From positions 64,907-128,906 of the forward strand of contig VXNJ01000014.1 of NCBI GenBank assembly GCA_009840625.1: a DNA stretch of 64,000 nucleotides. Direction: 5' to 3'. The notes beneath the pieces are model-generated. The model was not told where the DNA came from. It worked only from the letters and a program-made list of their open reading frames with translations, and searched no databases. The translations under genes and the position numbers were made by a program. Source of the stretch: Chloroflexota bacterium (lineage in GTDB: Bacteria > Chloroflexota > UBA11872 > VXNJ01). This document shows, piece after piece, positions 44,615 to 53,496 of this stretch. Position 1 is the first letter of the stretch. Every line of letters starts with the position of its first letter.

Positions 44615-45916
44615 GTGGCGACGCGGTTGCAGGGGCTGCAGCGGCCGGTGGCGAGCCATTACAGGATCGGCGGCGGCGACAACCGCCTTCAGGGCGTCTA
44701 TCGGGTTCCGGGCGCCAAGAACGCCATTCTGCCGATGATGGCGGCCACGCTGCTCACCGAGGAAACCTGCCACCTGACCAACGTCCCCGCGATCGGGGAT
44801 GTCGAAGCGATGATGGAACTGCTCGGCATGCTGGGCGCGGATGTCGAGCGCGACCGGACCGGGCGCCGCCTGACGATCACCGCCGCAAATATCGATTCCT
44901 TCGAGCCCGATCCCGGCCTGGTGGCCGGGATGCGAGCCTCGTTCCTGGTGACCGGACCGCTCCTGGCCCGCTTTGGACGGGTCGTAGTGGCGCCCCCCGG
45001 CGGATGCGAAATCGGAGTCCGCCCGGTCAACGTCGACATCGACGGGTTCGTGCGCATGGGGGCCCGGGTCGACCGGTTCGAAGGTGGCTACGATGTCACT
45101 GCCGGGACCTTGCGCGGGGACCGGATCTATCTCGACTATCCGTCCCACACCGGCACCGAAAACCTGATCATGGGGGCAACCCTGGCCGACGGCGTGACGG
45201 TGATCGTAAACGCCTCACGCGAACCCGAAGTCCTGCACCTGTGCGGTTTCCTGCGCGCAATGGGGGCCGACATTCGTGGCGCCGGCACCAGCGTGATCTC
45301 GGTGCACGGGCGTCGAAGGCTGTTCGGCGCCGGCTATCGGACCATGCCGGACCGCATGGTGGCCGGGACGATCGCCATCGCCACCGCCGCGTGCGGCGGC
45401 GAGGTCCTGCTCGACGACGTCGTCCGCGACGACCTGGAGCCGGTCCTGCTCAAACTCGAAGAAATCGGGGTGGACGTCTTCTACGAGGGCGATTCGGTCG
45501 TAATCGCCTCCGACCGGCAGCTGCGCGCGGTCGAGGTCCAGAGCATGCCGCATCCCGGCTTTCCCACCGACAAGCAGGCCGAAATGGGGGCCCTGCTCAC
45601 CCAGGCCAGCGGACGCAGCACCATCTCCGACCGGGTCTTTGAGAACCGGTTCGGATACCTGGACGGCCTGCAGCGTCTGGGAGCCAAGATCGACCGGCGC
45701 GAATCGCACGCCCTGATCGCGGGCCCGCAGCAGCTGCGCGGGGCGCAGGTAGAGCTCGAGCGCGACCTCAGGGCCGGAGCCGCCCTTACCATCGCCGCCT
45801 TGGTGGCCGAGGGACAGTCGGTGCTGTCCGGCGTCTCATTCATCGACCGCGGTTACGAGGACCTGGCAGGGGACCTGGCCGCGCTGGGGGCCGACATACG
45901 GGTGGCCCGCCAATGA
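44615..45916 (+). CDS. murA: UDP-N-acetylglucosamine 1-carboxyvinyltransferase MurA
   Basis: First committed step of peptidoglycan synthesis. 433 residues; the catalytic Cys131 (PPGGCEIG) makes it fosfomycin-sensitive in type. GAKN (K35, N36) binds UDP-GlcNAc, and FPTDKQAEM holds the Asp base. GTG start. The position downstream of atpC, before an MreB homologue, implies a cell-wall-making bacterium. Confidence 0.95.
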   Translation: MATRLQGLQRPVASHYRIGGGDNRLQGVYRVPGAKNAILPMMAATLLTEETCHLTNVPAIGDVEAMMELLGMLGADVERDRTGRRLTITAANIDSFEPDPGLVAGMRASFLVTGPLLARFGRVVVAPPGGCEIGVRPVNVDIDGFVRMGARVDRFEGGYDVTAGTLRGDRIYLDYPSHTGTENLIMGATLADGVTVIVNASREPEVLHLCGFLRAMGADIRGAGTSVISVHGRRRLFGAGYRTMPDRMVAGTIAIATAACGGEVLLDDVVRDDLEPVLLKLEEIGVDVFYEGDSVVIASDRQLRAVEVQSMPHPGFPTDKQAEMGALLTQASGRSTISDRVFENRFGYLDGLQRLGAKIDRRESHALIAGPQQLRGAQVELERDLRAGAALTIAALVAEGQSVLSGVSFIDRGYEDLAGDLAALGADIRVARQ

Positions 45917-45941
45917 ATTACCGATCCCGGCCGGCGGGGCG

Positions 45942-46949
45942 ATGATCGGTACCCGCAAACTCGGGATCGACCTAGGCACGGTCAACGTCGTCGTTTACGC
46001 GCAGGGGCGAGGCATCGTGCTGCGGGAGCCGTCGGTCGCGGCCGTGAGCAAACCGGGCCGCCAGATAGTGGCGGTCGGATCCAGCGCCTACGACATGGTC
46101 GGACGCACTCCGGATCGAATCGAGATTTCCAATCCGCTGCGCGACGGCGTGATCGCCGACTACCTCGTCACCGAGGCGCTGCTTTCGTACTTCGTGCGGC
46201 GGGCGTGCGGCCGGCTTCGGGTACTGCAGCCCGATGTGGTGATATCGGTGCCGGCCGAAGCTACAGGCGTGGAGCGGCGCGCGGCGCGCGAGGCCGCCCT
46301 GGCAGCCGGTTGCCGCTCCAGCGTCCTCATTCCCGAATCGCTGGCGGCGGCGCTAGGGGCGCGACTACCAGTCCAGGAACCGTTCGGCAGCATGATCGTC
46401 AACGTCGGTGGCGGGACCGCTGAAATAGCCATCCTTTCGCTCTCCGGCATCGTCGCATCGCGATCGCTGCGGGTCGCCAGCATCGCCTTCGACGAGGCGA
46501 TCATCACCTATCTGCGCCGCCAGTTCAATTTCCTGATCGGCAATCGGACCGCCGAACACCTGAAGATGTCGATCGGATCGGCCACCGCCCCGGCTGGTGG
46601 CGAGGTGGTCGACATAAAGGGTCTGGATATGGAGACCGGTCTGCCCAGCAGCATGCAGATCCAATCGTTCCAGGTCCACGAAGCGCTGAGCGATCCGCTG
46701 GCCGAACTTGTCCGCGGCGTCAAGTCGGTGCTGGAGCAAGCGCCCCCCGAAATCGCTGCCGACATCGTTGACAACGGGATAGTGCTCTCCGGCGGCGGTT
46801 GCCTGTTAAGCGAACTTGATACCCTGATTTCGGTCGAAACCGGCATTCCCTGTTTCCGGGCCGAGCACCCGCTGCTGTGCGTCGCACTTGGCACTGGGAT
46901 CGCATTGGAGCGATTCGAATTGATTCGTCGCATTTCCGAATTCGATTGA
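45942..46949 (+). CDS. MreB-like bacterial actin
   Basis: Actin-fold cytoskeletal ATPase that guides wall synthesis in rods. 335 residues: phosphate 1 motif GIDLGTVNVVVY, phosphate 2 VNVGGGTAEIAI, adenosine motif VLSGGGCLL. It could be MreB or the paralogue Mbl; mreC and mreD are not adjacent. It lies 25 bp after murA. Confidence 0.92.
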   Translation: MIGTRKLGIDLGTVNVVVYAQGRGIVLREPSVAAVSKPGRQIVAVGSSAYDMVGRTPDRIEISNPLRDGVIADYLVTEALLSYFVRRACGRLRVLQPDVVISVPAEATGVERRAAREAALAAGCRSSVLIPESLAAALGARLPVQEPFGSMIVNVGGGTAEIAILSLSGIVASRSLRVASIAFDEAIITYLRRQFNFLIGNRTAEHLKMSIGSATAPAGGEVVDIKGLDMETGLPSSMQIQSFQVHEALSDPLAELVRGVKSVLEQAPPEIAADIVDNGIVLSGGGCLLSELDTLISVETGIPCFRAEHPLLCVALGTGIALERFELIRRISEFD

Positions 46950-46960
46950 CGGGGCAGGCC

Positions 46961-47932
46961 ATGGACTTGAAGATCCTTCAGACGTACCCGATGCCGGAGG
47001 CCGATCTTGCCGTTCTGCGCGAGTTGGGCCAGATCAAGCTCGTACACAGCGACGACGTCGAGGTCCTCAAGCGCGAGGCCCGCGACGCCCATGTAATCGT
47101 CTGCGGGACCGAACCGATAACCGCCGAGGTGATTTCAGCCGCCAAGGACTTGCGGGCCATCGACCGCTTCGGGGCCGGCTATGACAACATCGACGTGGCT
47201 GCGGCGACGGCTCGGAATATTCCGATATTCTTTTCGCCCAAGGTGAACGCGCAGACGGTGGCCGAACACACCGTCGCCCTCATGCTGGCCACCAGCTGCA
47301 ACGTCGCCCGCGGCGACCGCTCGGTGCGGGTCGAGGGATTTGCGATGCGACCACGCGTACTCGGCCGCGAGATCGGTTCGAAAACCCTGGGCGTGGTCGG
47401 CTTTGGCGAAATCGGCGCCCGCGTGGCGCGGATTTGCCAGCACGGCCTGGGCATGAAACTGCTGGTCAATACCGCCCACCCGGACCCGCAGCGCCTGGTC
47501 GACGCCGGCGTGGAGGGGCGATTCGTGGAGCTCGAGGAGTTGATGTCCGCCTCCGACGTGGTCACCGTGCACGTATTCCTGCAAGCCTCGACCGAGGGAC
47601 TGATTTCGCGGTCGCTGATCGACCGGATGAAACCCACGGCGTTCCTGGTGAACACCTCCCGCGGGGGGCTGCTCGACGAGCAGGCGTTAATCGACGCCTT
47701 GACCGAAGGCCGAATTGCCGGAGCGGGACTCGACGTCTTCACGATCGAACCTCCGGAACCGGACAACCCCCTGTTGAAGATGGAACAGGTAGCCCTCACC
47801 CCCCACATCGCCTCCAATTCGCACGAAGCGTTCCACCGCATCGGGGCTCTGTGTCACTCGTCGACGGCCGAATTTCTGCGGGGCGGTAGGCCCGCGGCCG
47901 TAGTGAATCCGGAGGTCTACGACCGTCTTTAG
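46961..47932 (+). CDS. D-2-hydroxyacid dehydrogenase (phosphoglycerate-dehydrogenase-like)
   Basis: NAD-dependent oxidoreductase. The 323 residues show the Rossmann motif GFGEIGARVA and the catalytic Arg (NTSRGGLLDE), Glu (EPPEPDNPLL) and His (TPHIASNS). It lacks the ACT/ASB domains of long SerA, so it may act on other 2-hydroxyacids. ATG at 46961 lies 11 bp after the mreB-like gene. Confidence 0.9.
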   Translation: MDLKILQTYPMPEADLAVLRELGQIKLVHSDDVEVLKREARDAHVIVCGTEPITAEVISAAKDLRAIDRFGAGYDNIDVAAATARNIPIFFSPKVNAQTVAEHTVALMLATSCNVARGDRSVRVEGFAMRPRVLGREIGSKTLGVVGFGEIGARVARICQHGLGMKLLVNTAHPDPQRLVDAGVEGRFVELEELMSASDVVTVHVFLQASTEGLISRSLIDRMKPTAFLVNTSRGGLLDEQALIDALTEGRIAGAGLDVFTIEPPEPDNPLLKMEQVALTPHIASNSHEAFHRIGALCHSSTAEFLRGGRPAAVVNPEVYDRL

Positions 47933-47977
47933 GCCGGGGCGGTCGGCCGATCCGGCGCCTCGAGAGGGGAATTGAGG

Positions 47978-49153
47978 GTGCTTGACCGATTGGCCTCCGA
48001 AACGCTGGCGGCGCTCGGCCGACGCGGCGTCGGCGTATCGTTCGCGCTGGCCGGCGGCGGCTCGACCGCGCTATCCGCGCTCGCCGGATGCGAGGGGGCG
48101 TCGGCGGTGCTGATTGCCGGTCGGCTTGCCTATTCGAGAAAAGCCGCGGTCGAACTGCGCGGCTTCGACAGCGCCGCCGGCTTCTGCTCGGCGGAGACGG
48201 CGTTGGACCTGGCCTTGGCGGCACACGATTCGGCGGTCGCCCTTGACGACCGGCACCGCGAGCGGCGAATCGGGGTGGGGGTTGCCTCGGCCCTGGCGAC
48301 CTTTCCGGCGCGGGCCGGGCGCGATCGGGCCCACCTGGCGGTGGTTGGCGACGGTTCGGCCCGCGGATGGCGCCTGGAACTGGACGCCTGGCCCGGCGAT
48401 CGCGGCCGCCAGGAGCTCCTGACCGGTGCGGCCGCATTGCTGGCGGCCTGGCGCGGCGGCGGCTGCGGACCCCATGAGCCAATGGGGCCTGACGGGCTGG
48501 CCGAAGCCTTAAGTTGCGAGGAGCAGGACCCCGCCTACTGGATCGAACGGGTGGTTCGCGGCCGGATTGCCTGGGCGCGTCGCAGTCCGGACGGCAACTG
48601 GTCGGGCCGGGGCGCTTCGCCGACCGCGGTTTTGGCCGGGTCGTTCGATCCTCTGCACGACGGCCACCTGGGGCTGGCCGCCGCCGCGGGGGTCCATCTC
48701 GGGAAGCCGGTCGAACTGGAGCTTTCGCTTCAGAACGTCGACAAGGATCGGCTCGACCTTTCCGAGGCGGGCGACCGTCTTGCCGCCGTAGCCGGACGAG
48801 CGCCGCTGGTTATCGATTCGGCCGCCACGTTCGTGGATAAGTCGGCGATTTTTCCGGGGGCCGTGTTCGTTGTGGGGGCCGACACCGCGGTCCGGATCGT
48901 CGATCCAAAGTACTACCGCGGCGACGCCGGGGCGATGCAGACCGGTTTGGACCGGATCCGTGCGAACGGATGCAGTTTCCTGGTGTCAGGACGAGAGATC
49001 GCCGGTCGCTACGTCGGCTTCGACCAGCTGAACCTGGCGGTCGCCCCCGACCTGTTCGCGGAACTGCCGGAAGGCGCTTTCCGCCTCGACATCTCATCGA
49101 CCCAGATCCGGGCCCGGCGCTCAGCCCGCCGTGGCGGCGGCGGCGGGGCCTGA
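47978..49153 (+). CDS. Fusion of CinA-C-like domain and NMNAT-type nucleotidyltransferase
   Basis: The 391-residue protein has two parts. Residues about 1-165 resemble the CinA C-terminal (nicotinamide-nucleotide amidase) domain: ALAGGGSTALSAL, VLIAGRLAYSRKAAVE, FCSAETALDLALAA. Residues about 218-391 are a HxGH nucleotidyltransferase: AGSFDPLHDGHLGL (221-230), VGADTAVRI, and DISSTQIRAR at the end, as in NadD or CoaD. A joint role in NAD recycling is attractive but unproven. GTG at 47978 is preferred because GAGGGGA lies 7 nt upstream; TTG 47972 is in frame. It converges with uppP 1 bp away. Confidence 0.8.
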   Translation: MLDRLASETLAALGRRGVGVSFALAGGGSTALSALAGCEGASAVLIAGRLAYSRKAAVELRGFDSAAGFCSAETALDLALAAHDSAVALDDRHRERRIGVGVASALATFPARAGRDRAHLAVVGDGSARGWRLELDAWPGDRGRQELLTGAAALLAAWRGGGCGPHEPMGPDGLAEALSCEEQDPAYWIERVVRGRIAWARRSPDGNWSGRGASPTAVLAGSFDPLHDGHLGLAAAAGVHLGKPVELELSLQNVDKDRLDLSEAGDRLAAVAGRAPLVIDSAATFVDKSAIFPGAVFVVGADTAVRIVDPKYYRGDAGAMQTGLDRIRANGCSFLVSGREIAGRYVGFDQLNLAVAPDLFAELPEGAFRLDISSTQIRARRSARRGGGGGA

Positions 49154-49154
49154 G

Positions 49155-49982
49155 TCAGGCGACGACCAGGCGGACCAATACCACCGCCCCCAGCAGCATC
49201 CTGTATACGCAGAACCCGGCGACCCCGGATCGGGCGACCAGGCCCGGAAGGGCGCGCGCGACAAGATAGCCCGAGCCGGCGGCGCTGAGGATGCCGACCG
49301 CGTAGAGGGTCAGGTTCTCGCCGCCGAATTCCGGACTGCCGATCAGCCCCGGCAGGCGGTAGGCGGCGGCTCCGATCACCACCGGTGCCATAAGCAGGAA
49401 GGCAAAGTCGATCGCGCTGCGGCGGTCCATACCCAGAGAGCGGGCGACCGTAAAGATCGCGCCCGAGCGCGAGACCCCCGGCACCAGCGCCAGCACCTGG
49501 GCCGATCCGGCCAGCGCCAGATTGCGGAATCGGGAGCGATCGGGGTTACCGGGCAGGCGGTCGGCCAGATACATCAGCACGCCGCCGACCACCAGCACCG
49601 ACGCCGCCAGGGCCGGCTCGCGGAACGCCGACTCGGCCAGGTCCTCGACCAGGATGCCGACGATCCCGGTAACCGTGCTGGCCAGCGCGATCGCCGCCAG
49701 CATTACCCGGGCGCCGGGGCCTTTGCCGCGATCGTTCGCGGGGCGGGCGGCGGCGCGGAGCAGCCTCCACCAGGCCGGCGCCATCGCCGCGGAGATTGCC
49801 AGCGCGGTTCCCAGGTGCAGCGCGACCGAAAAATCAAGCGACCGCAGGACCTTGTTTTCTGCGCCAAGCAGCTCCGGAATCAGCAACAGGTGCGCCGAGC
49901 TGGAGACCGGGACGAATTCGGTAATCCCCTGAACGATGCCGAGCCCGATGGCCCACAGCAATTCCGCCGTATCGACTCCCAC
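49155..49982 (-). CDS. uppP: Undecaprenyl-diphosphatase UppP (BacA)
   Basis: Recycles the lipid carrier for wall synthesis and gives bacitracin resistance. 275 residues, about eight membrane helices; the two signatures are GITEFVPVSSSAH and VPGVSRSG. It lies 44 bp after hppA on the same strand, so the two are likely one transcript. Confidence 0.95.
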   Translation of the reverse strand: MGVDTAELLWAIGLGIVQGITEFVPVSSSAHLLLIPELLGAENKVLRSLDFSVALHLGTALAISAAMAPAWWRLLRAAARPANDRGKGPGARVMLAAIALASTVTGIVGILVEDLAESAFREPALAASVLVVGGVLMYLADRLPGNPDRSRFRNLALAGSAQVLALVPGVSRSGAIFTVARSLGMDRRSAIDFAFLLMAPVVIGAAAYRLPGLIGSPEFGGENLTLYAVGILSAAGSGYLVARALPGLVARSGVAGFCVYRMLLGAVVLVRLVVA

Positions 49983-50026
49983 CAGCTGCTACCCCATTTC
50001 GCGGCGCCGCGGCGCCGCGCGCGAGC

Positions 50027-52162
50027 CTACACGAACAGCGGCGTGAGCACCAGCGTAATTGTGCTCAGGATCTTGATCAGGACGTTCAGCGAAGGTCCCG
50101 CGGTGTCCTTGAAGGGGTCGCCCACGGTATCGCCAACGACCGCTGCGGCGTGCTCATCGGAGCCCTTCGGATAGGGGTTGCCGTCAGCGTCCTTGAGGCC
50201 GCCCGCCTCGATGAACTTCTTGGCGTTGTCCCAGGCCCCGCCGCCGTTGTTTAGGACCAATCCGAGCACGACGCCGGATATGGCCCCGATCATCAGGAAG
50301 CCGGCCGCCGCCTCGGCGCGCAGGATCAGGCCGACCGCCAGTGGCGCGATCACCGGCAACAGTCCGGGCAGGATCATGTTGCGCAGCGCCGACGCCGCCG
50401 CGATGTCGACCGCGCGGCCGTACTCGGGGCGTTCTTCGCCGGTCATGATCCCGGGGTGCTCACGGAATTGGCGCCGAACTTCCTCGATGATCGTGCTGGA
50501 AGATACGCCGACGGCGCGGATCGCCAGGGCGCAGAACAGGTAGACGACCATCGCGCCCAGGAACGCTCCGATGAACACCCGGACGTCGGCCAGGTTGATG
50601 GTGTTGGAAGCAATCTCGGCCTTCTGGATGAATGCCGATAGGAGGACGAACGCGGTCAGGGCCGCCGAACCTACCGCGTAGCCCTTGGTCAGCGCCTTGG
50701 TCGTGTTGCCGACCGAGTCCAGGCTGTCGGTGATCTCGCGGGTTTCCTTGCCTGCGTGCGAGAACTCGGCGATACCGCCGGCATTGTCGGAGATGGGCCC
50801 GAAGGTGTCCATGGCCAGGATGTAGGCCGCCGACATGAGCATTCCCATCGTCGCCACGGCGGTGCCGTAGACGCCGCTGATGAAGTCGGACTGGACGGTC
50901 AGCCCCAGTTCGGCCACCGCCTGGACGCCGAAGAAGTAGGAGCTCCCCAGGGCGCTGACCAGAACCAGCACCGGCAGCGCGGTGTTCTCGAACCCGATCG
51001 CGATACCGGCGATGATGATCGTGGCCGGACCGGTGCGGGCGGCGTCGGCGATATGGCGGACCGGGCGCCATTCACCGGCGGTGTAGTACTGGGTTATGTA
51101 GTAAAAGAGGATCGTCGTCACGATTCCGGTGACCCCGGCCGCGAACAGCCAGGCGCTGCCGATCATGCCGAAAGTAACCGCGGCCAGGCCGGCGATGGAC
51201 AGCAGCGCGGTGGTCCAAAACCCGATGTCGAGGTTGCGCTGGGCGCTGGAAACGGTGCCGCCGCGGACGGCCAGCAGGCCGACCAACGAGGCCAGGATCC
51301 CGACCGCCCGAACGACCAGCGGAAACAGGATCCAGGTGATCGAGTTGTCGGGGTCGGCCAGGTAGAGCGAAATGCCCAGGATCATCGAGCCGATGTTTTC
51401 GGCCGCCGTCGATTCGAAAAGGTCGGCGCCCCTGCCGGCGCAGTCACCGACGTTGTCGCCGACGAGGTCGGCCACGACCGCCGCGTTGCGCGGATCGTCT
51501 TCGGGGATGCGGGCTTCGACCTTGCCCACCAGGTCGGCCGCGACGTCAGCGGCCTTGGTGTAGATCCCACCGCCGAGAAGGGCGAAAAGGGCGACGAAAC
51601 TTGCGCCGAATCCGTAACCGACGATCAGGTACGGGGTCGTCTGGGGATCGTCCAGGCCCCCGTAGACCAGGTAAAGCACGTAGACGCCGAGCAGGCTCAG
51701 GCTGGTAACCGTGAACCCGGTTACCGCTCCGCCACGCAGGCCGATCCGCAGCGCCTCGCCGAGCGAACGGGTCGCGGCGGAAGCCGTTCGGACGTTGGAC
51801 TTGACCGCCGTGATCAACCCGATGATGCCGGCGATTGCTGACATCGCGGCGCCGATCACGAACGCCACCCCGGTCCGCCAAGCGATGTCGAATCCTTCGA
51901 TCTTGCCGCCGCCGGGAGTGTCCTCGCTGCCGAAGATTCCGACAATTCCGGACACCACTACCGCCACCAGGATTGCCAGCAGGGCGATCGTTCGATACTG
52001 GCGCCGGATAAACGCCATCGCGCCTTCGTAGATGTACCCGCCGACTTCGCGCATCCGCTCGTCGCCGGTATCGGACTTGAGGACGTCGATGGCCAGATAG
52101 GCGGAGAAAAACAGCGCCAGGACGGCGACGGCGGGTATGAACCAGAGGGCGAAATCTTCCAA
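50027..52162 (-). CDS. hppA: K+-independent proton-pumping pyrophosphatase
   Basis: Membrane enzyme that splits PPi to pump H+. 711 residues, about 16 helices. DVAADLVGKVE, DNVGDCAG and GPISDNAGGIAE are diagnostic. The segment GNTTKALTKGYA has Lys where K+-dependent enzymes have Ala, placing it in the K+-independent group. It complements the F-type ATP synthase in energy saving. Confidence 0.95.
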   Translation of the reverse strand: MEDFALWFIPAVAVLALFFSAYLAIDVLKSDTGDERMREVGGYIYEGAMAFIRRQYRTIALLAILVAVVVSGIVGIFGSEDTPGGGKIEGFDIAWRTGVAFVIGAAMSAIAGIIGLITAVKSNVRTASAATRSLGEALRIGLRGGAVTGFTVTSLSLLGVYVLYLVYGGLDDPQTTPYLIVGYGFGASFVALFALLGGGIYTKAADVAADLVGKVEARIPEDDPRNAAVVADLVGDNVGDCAGRGADLFESTAAENIGSMILGISLYLADPDNSITWILFPLVVRAVGILASLVGLLAVRGGTVSSAQRNLDIGFWTTALLSIAGLAAVTFGMIGSAWLFAAGVTGIVTTILFYYITQYYTAGEWRPVRHIADAARTGPATIIIAGIAIGFENTALPVLVLVSALGSSYFFGVQAVAELGLTVQSDFISGVYGTAVATMGMLMSAAYILAMDTFGPISDNAGGIAEFSHAGKETREITDSLDSVGNTTKALTKGYAVGSAALTAFVLLSAFIQKAEIASNTINLADVRVFIGAFLGAMVVYLFCALAIRAVGVSSSTIIEEVRRQFREHPGIMTGEERPEYGRAVDIAAASALRNMILPGLLPVIAPLAVGLILRAEAAAGFLMIGAISGVVLGLVLNNGGGAWDNAKKFIEAGGLKDADGNPYPKGSDEHAAAVVGDTVGDPFKDTAGPSLNVLIKILSTITLVLTPLFV

Positions 52163-52190
52163 GGCGAGTTATCCCTGACGGCGATTAGGG

Positions 52191-52219
52191 GGCAAAGAAA
52201 CGCCCGGCCGGGGCCGGGC
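52191..52219 (-). terminator. Rho-independent-type terminator after hisC
   Basis: On the minus strand, GCCCGGCC-CC-GGCCGGGC (52202-52219) forms a perfect 8-bp GC stem followed by GTTTCTTTG. It lies 72 bp beyond the hisC stop and just before the hppA gene, so it would separate the two transcripts. Confidence 0.55.
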
Positions 52220-52290
52220 ATGGGAAGAACCTTTTTTGGGGCAGACCCATTATCGGCAACTCGCGGCCGCGCCGGGCCGCGGACTCTGCG

Positions 52291-53346
52291 TCAGCAGGCG
52301 TGACAGATCGCCGAAAGTTCGCCGAGCAACCGTTCGATTTCGGAGACCTTGCCGACGGTAATGCGAAGCGCGTTCTCGGCGCCCCGAACGTGGCCGAGGT
52401 GGCGAACCAGGATTTTTCGGGCGGCCAGTTGCTCGAGCAGCCAGGGAGCGCTATGGGGGCCGCAGTCGACGAGCACGAAATTTGCCTGCGACGGGTGCGG
52501 TTCAAGCCCCGGTATCAAGGAAAGTCCGGCGATCAAACGGGACCGGCGGGATCGTACCGATTCCCACATCGCTTCGGCCCAGTCACGGTCGCGCAGCGCC
52601 GCCTGGGCCGCCGCCTGGGCCGCCGCCGAGATGTTGTAGGCATCTTTTATGGCCAGCAAGGTCTGGCACAGTTCGGCCGGGCCCAGCAGGTAGCCGACCC
52701 GCGCACCGGCCAGCCCGTAGGCCTTGGAAAACGTCCGCGCAATCGCCAGATTGGGGAATTCGCCCAAAAGGCCGAGCGCGTTCGATTCCGCGAATTCGGC
52801 GTAGGCCTCGTCCACGACAACCAGGTTGTGTCCGCTGGCGCAGATGCGCGCGATCTGCCGGGCCGGATAAGACGTTCCGGCAGGATTGTTGGGGCTGGTG
52901 ATGAACGTGATCGCCGGGCGCGCGGCGCACATTGATTCAAGGTCCAGGGCGAAGTCGTCGAGGCACGCAATCGCCCGATAGCTGGCGCCCTGGGCGGCGG
53001 CCAGCACCGGGTACAGCGAATAGGCAGGATCGGGGGCCAGGACCTCGGCGCCGGGATCGCAAACTGCCCGGAGCAGCAGACTCAGAATCTCGTCGGACCC
53101 GTTGCCGACGACGACGCGGTCAGGTGTCAGCCCGTAATGGCTGGCCAAATCGCGGCGCAGGGGCATTGCGGTCGGATCCGGATAGCGGAACAATCCCTCG
53201 GGACCAAGCGCGTTCAAGGCCGCCAACGCGCCGGGCGGGCATTCGCTGGCCTCGTTGGTATTTAGCTTGATCCAATTCCCGTCCTCCGGCTGCTTGCCGG
53301 GGACGTAGGGGGCGAACGTTGCTAAATCGGTTCGAATCCGAACCAT
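52291..53346 (-). CDS. hisC: Histidinol-phosphate aminotransferase
   Basis: PLP enzyme of histidine synthesis. 351 residues; PLP lysine in RTFSKAYGLAG, Asn/Asp in SPNNPAG and VVDEAYAEF, and the phosphate-binding Arg in GARVGY. ATG at 53346 is preferred over TTG 53355. Other his genes are absent nearby, so a broader substrate range is possible. It is divergent from the Mre11-like gene. Confidence 0.9.
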   Translation of the reverse strand: MVRIRTDLATFAPYVPGKQPEDGNWIKLNTNEASECPPGALAALNALGPEGLFRYPDPTAMPLRRDLASHYGLTPDRVVVGNGSDEILSLLLRAVCDPGAEVLAPDPAYSLYPVLAAAQGASYRAIACLDDFALDLESMCAARPAITFITSPNNPAGTSYPARQIARICASGHNLVVVDEAYAEFAESNALGLLGEFPNLAIARTFSKAYGLAGARVGYLLGPAELCQTLLAIKDAYNISAAAQAAAQAALRDRDWAEAMWESVRSRRSRLIAGLSLIPGLEPHPSQANFVLVDCGPHSAPWLLEQLAARKILVRHLGHVRGAENALRITVGKVSEIERLLGELSAICHAC

Positions 53347-53496
53347 TAAGTGCAATTCCTCGCATCAGCGGCAGATGAATCTGGCCCGCAGATTCTCGTA
53401 TGCGGAGTCGGCAAACTTGCCGCGGCCAATAACATTGAATGTCGGCATGGGGAGGCGCCGGCAGCCCTGCTATCGGTATTCCACAAGTTCGGTGCG

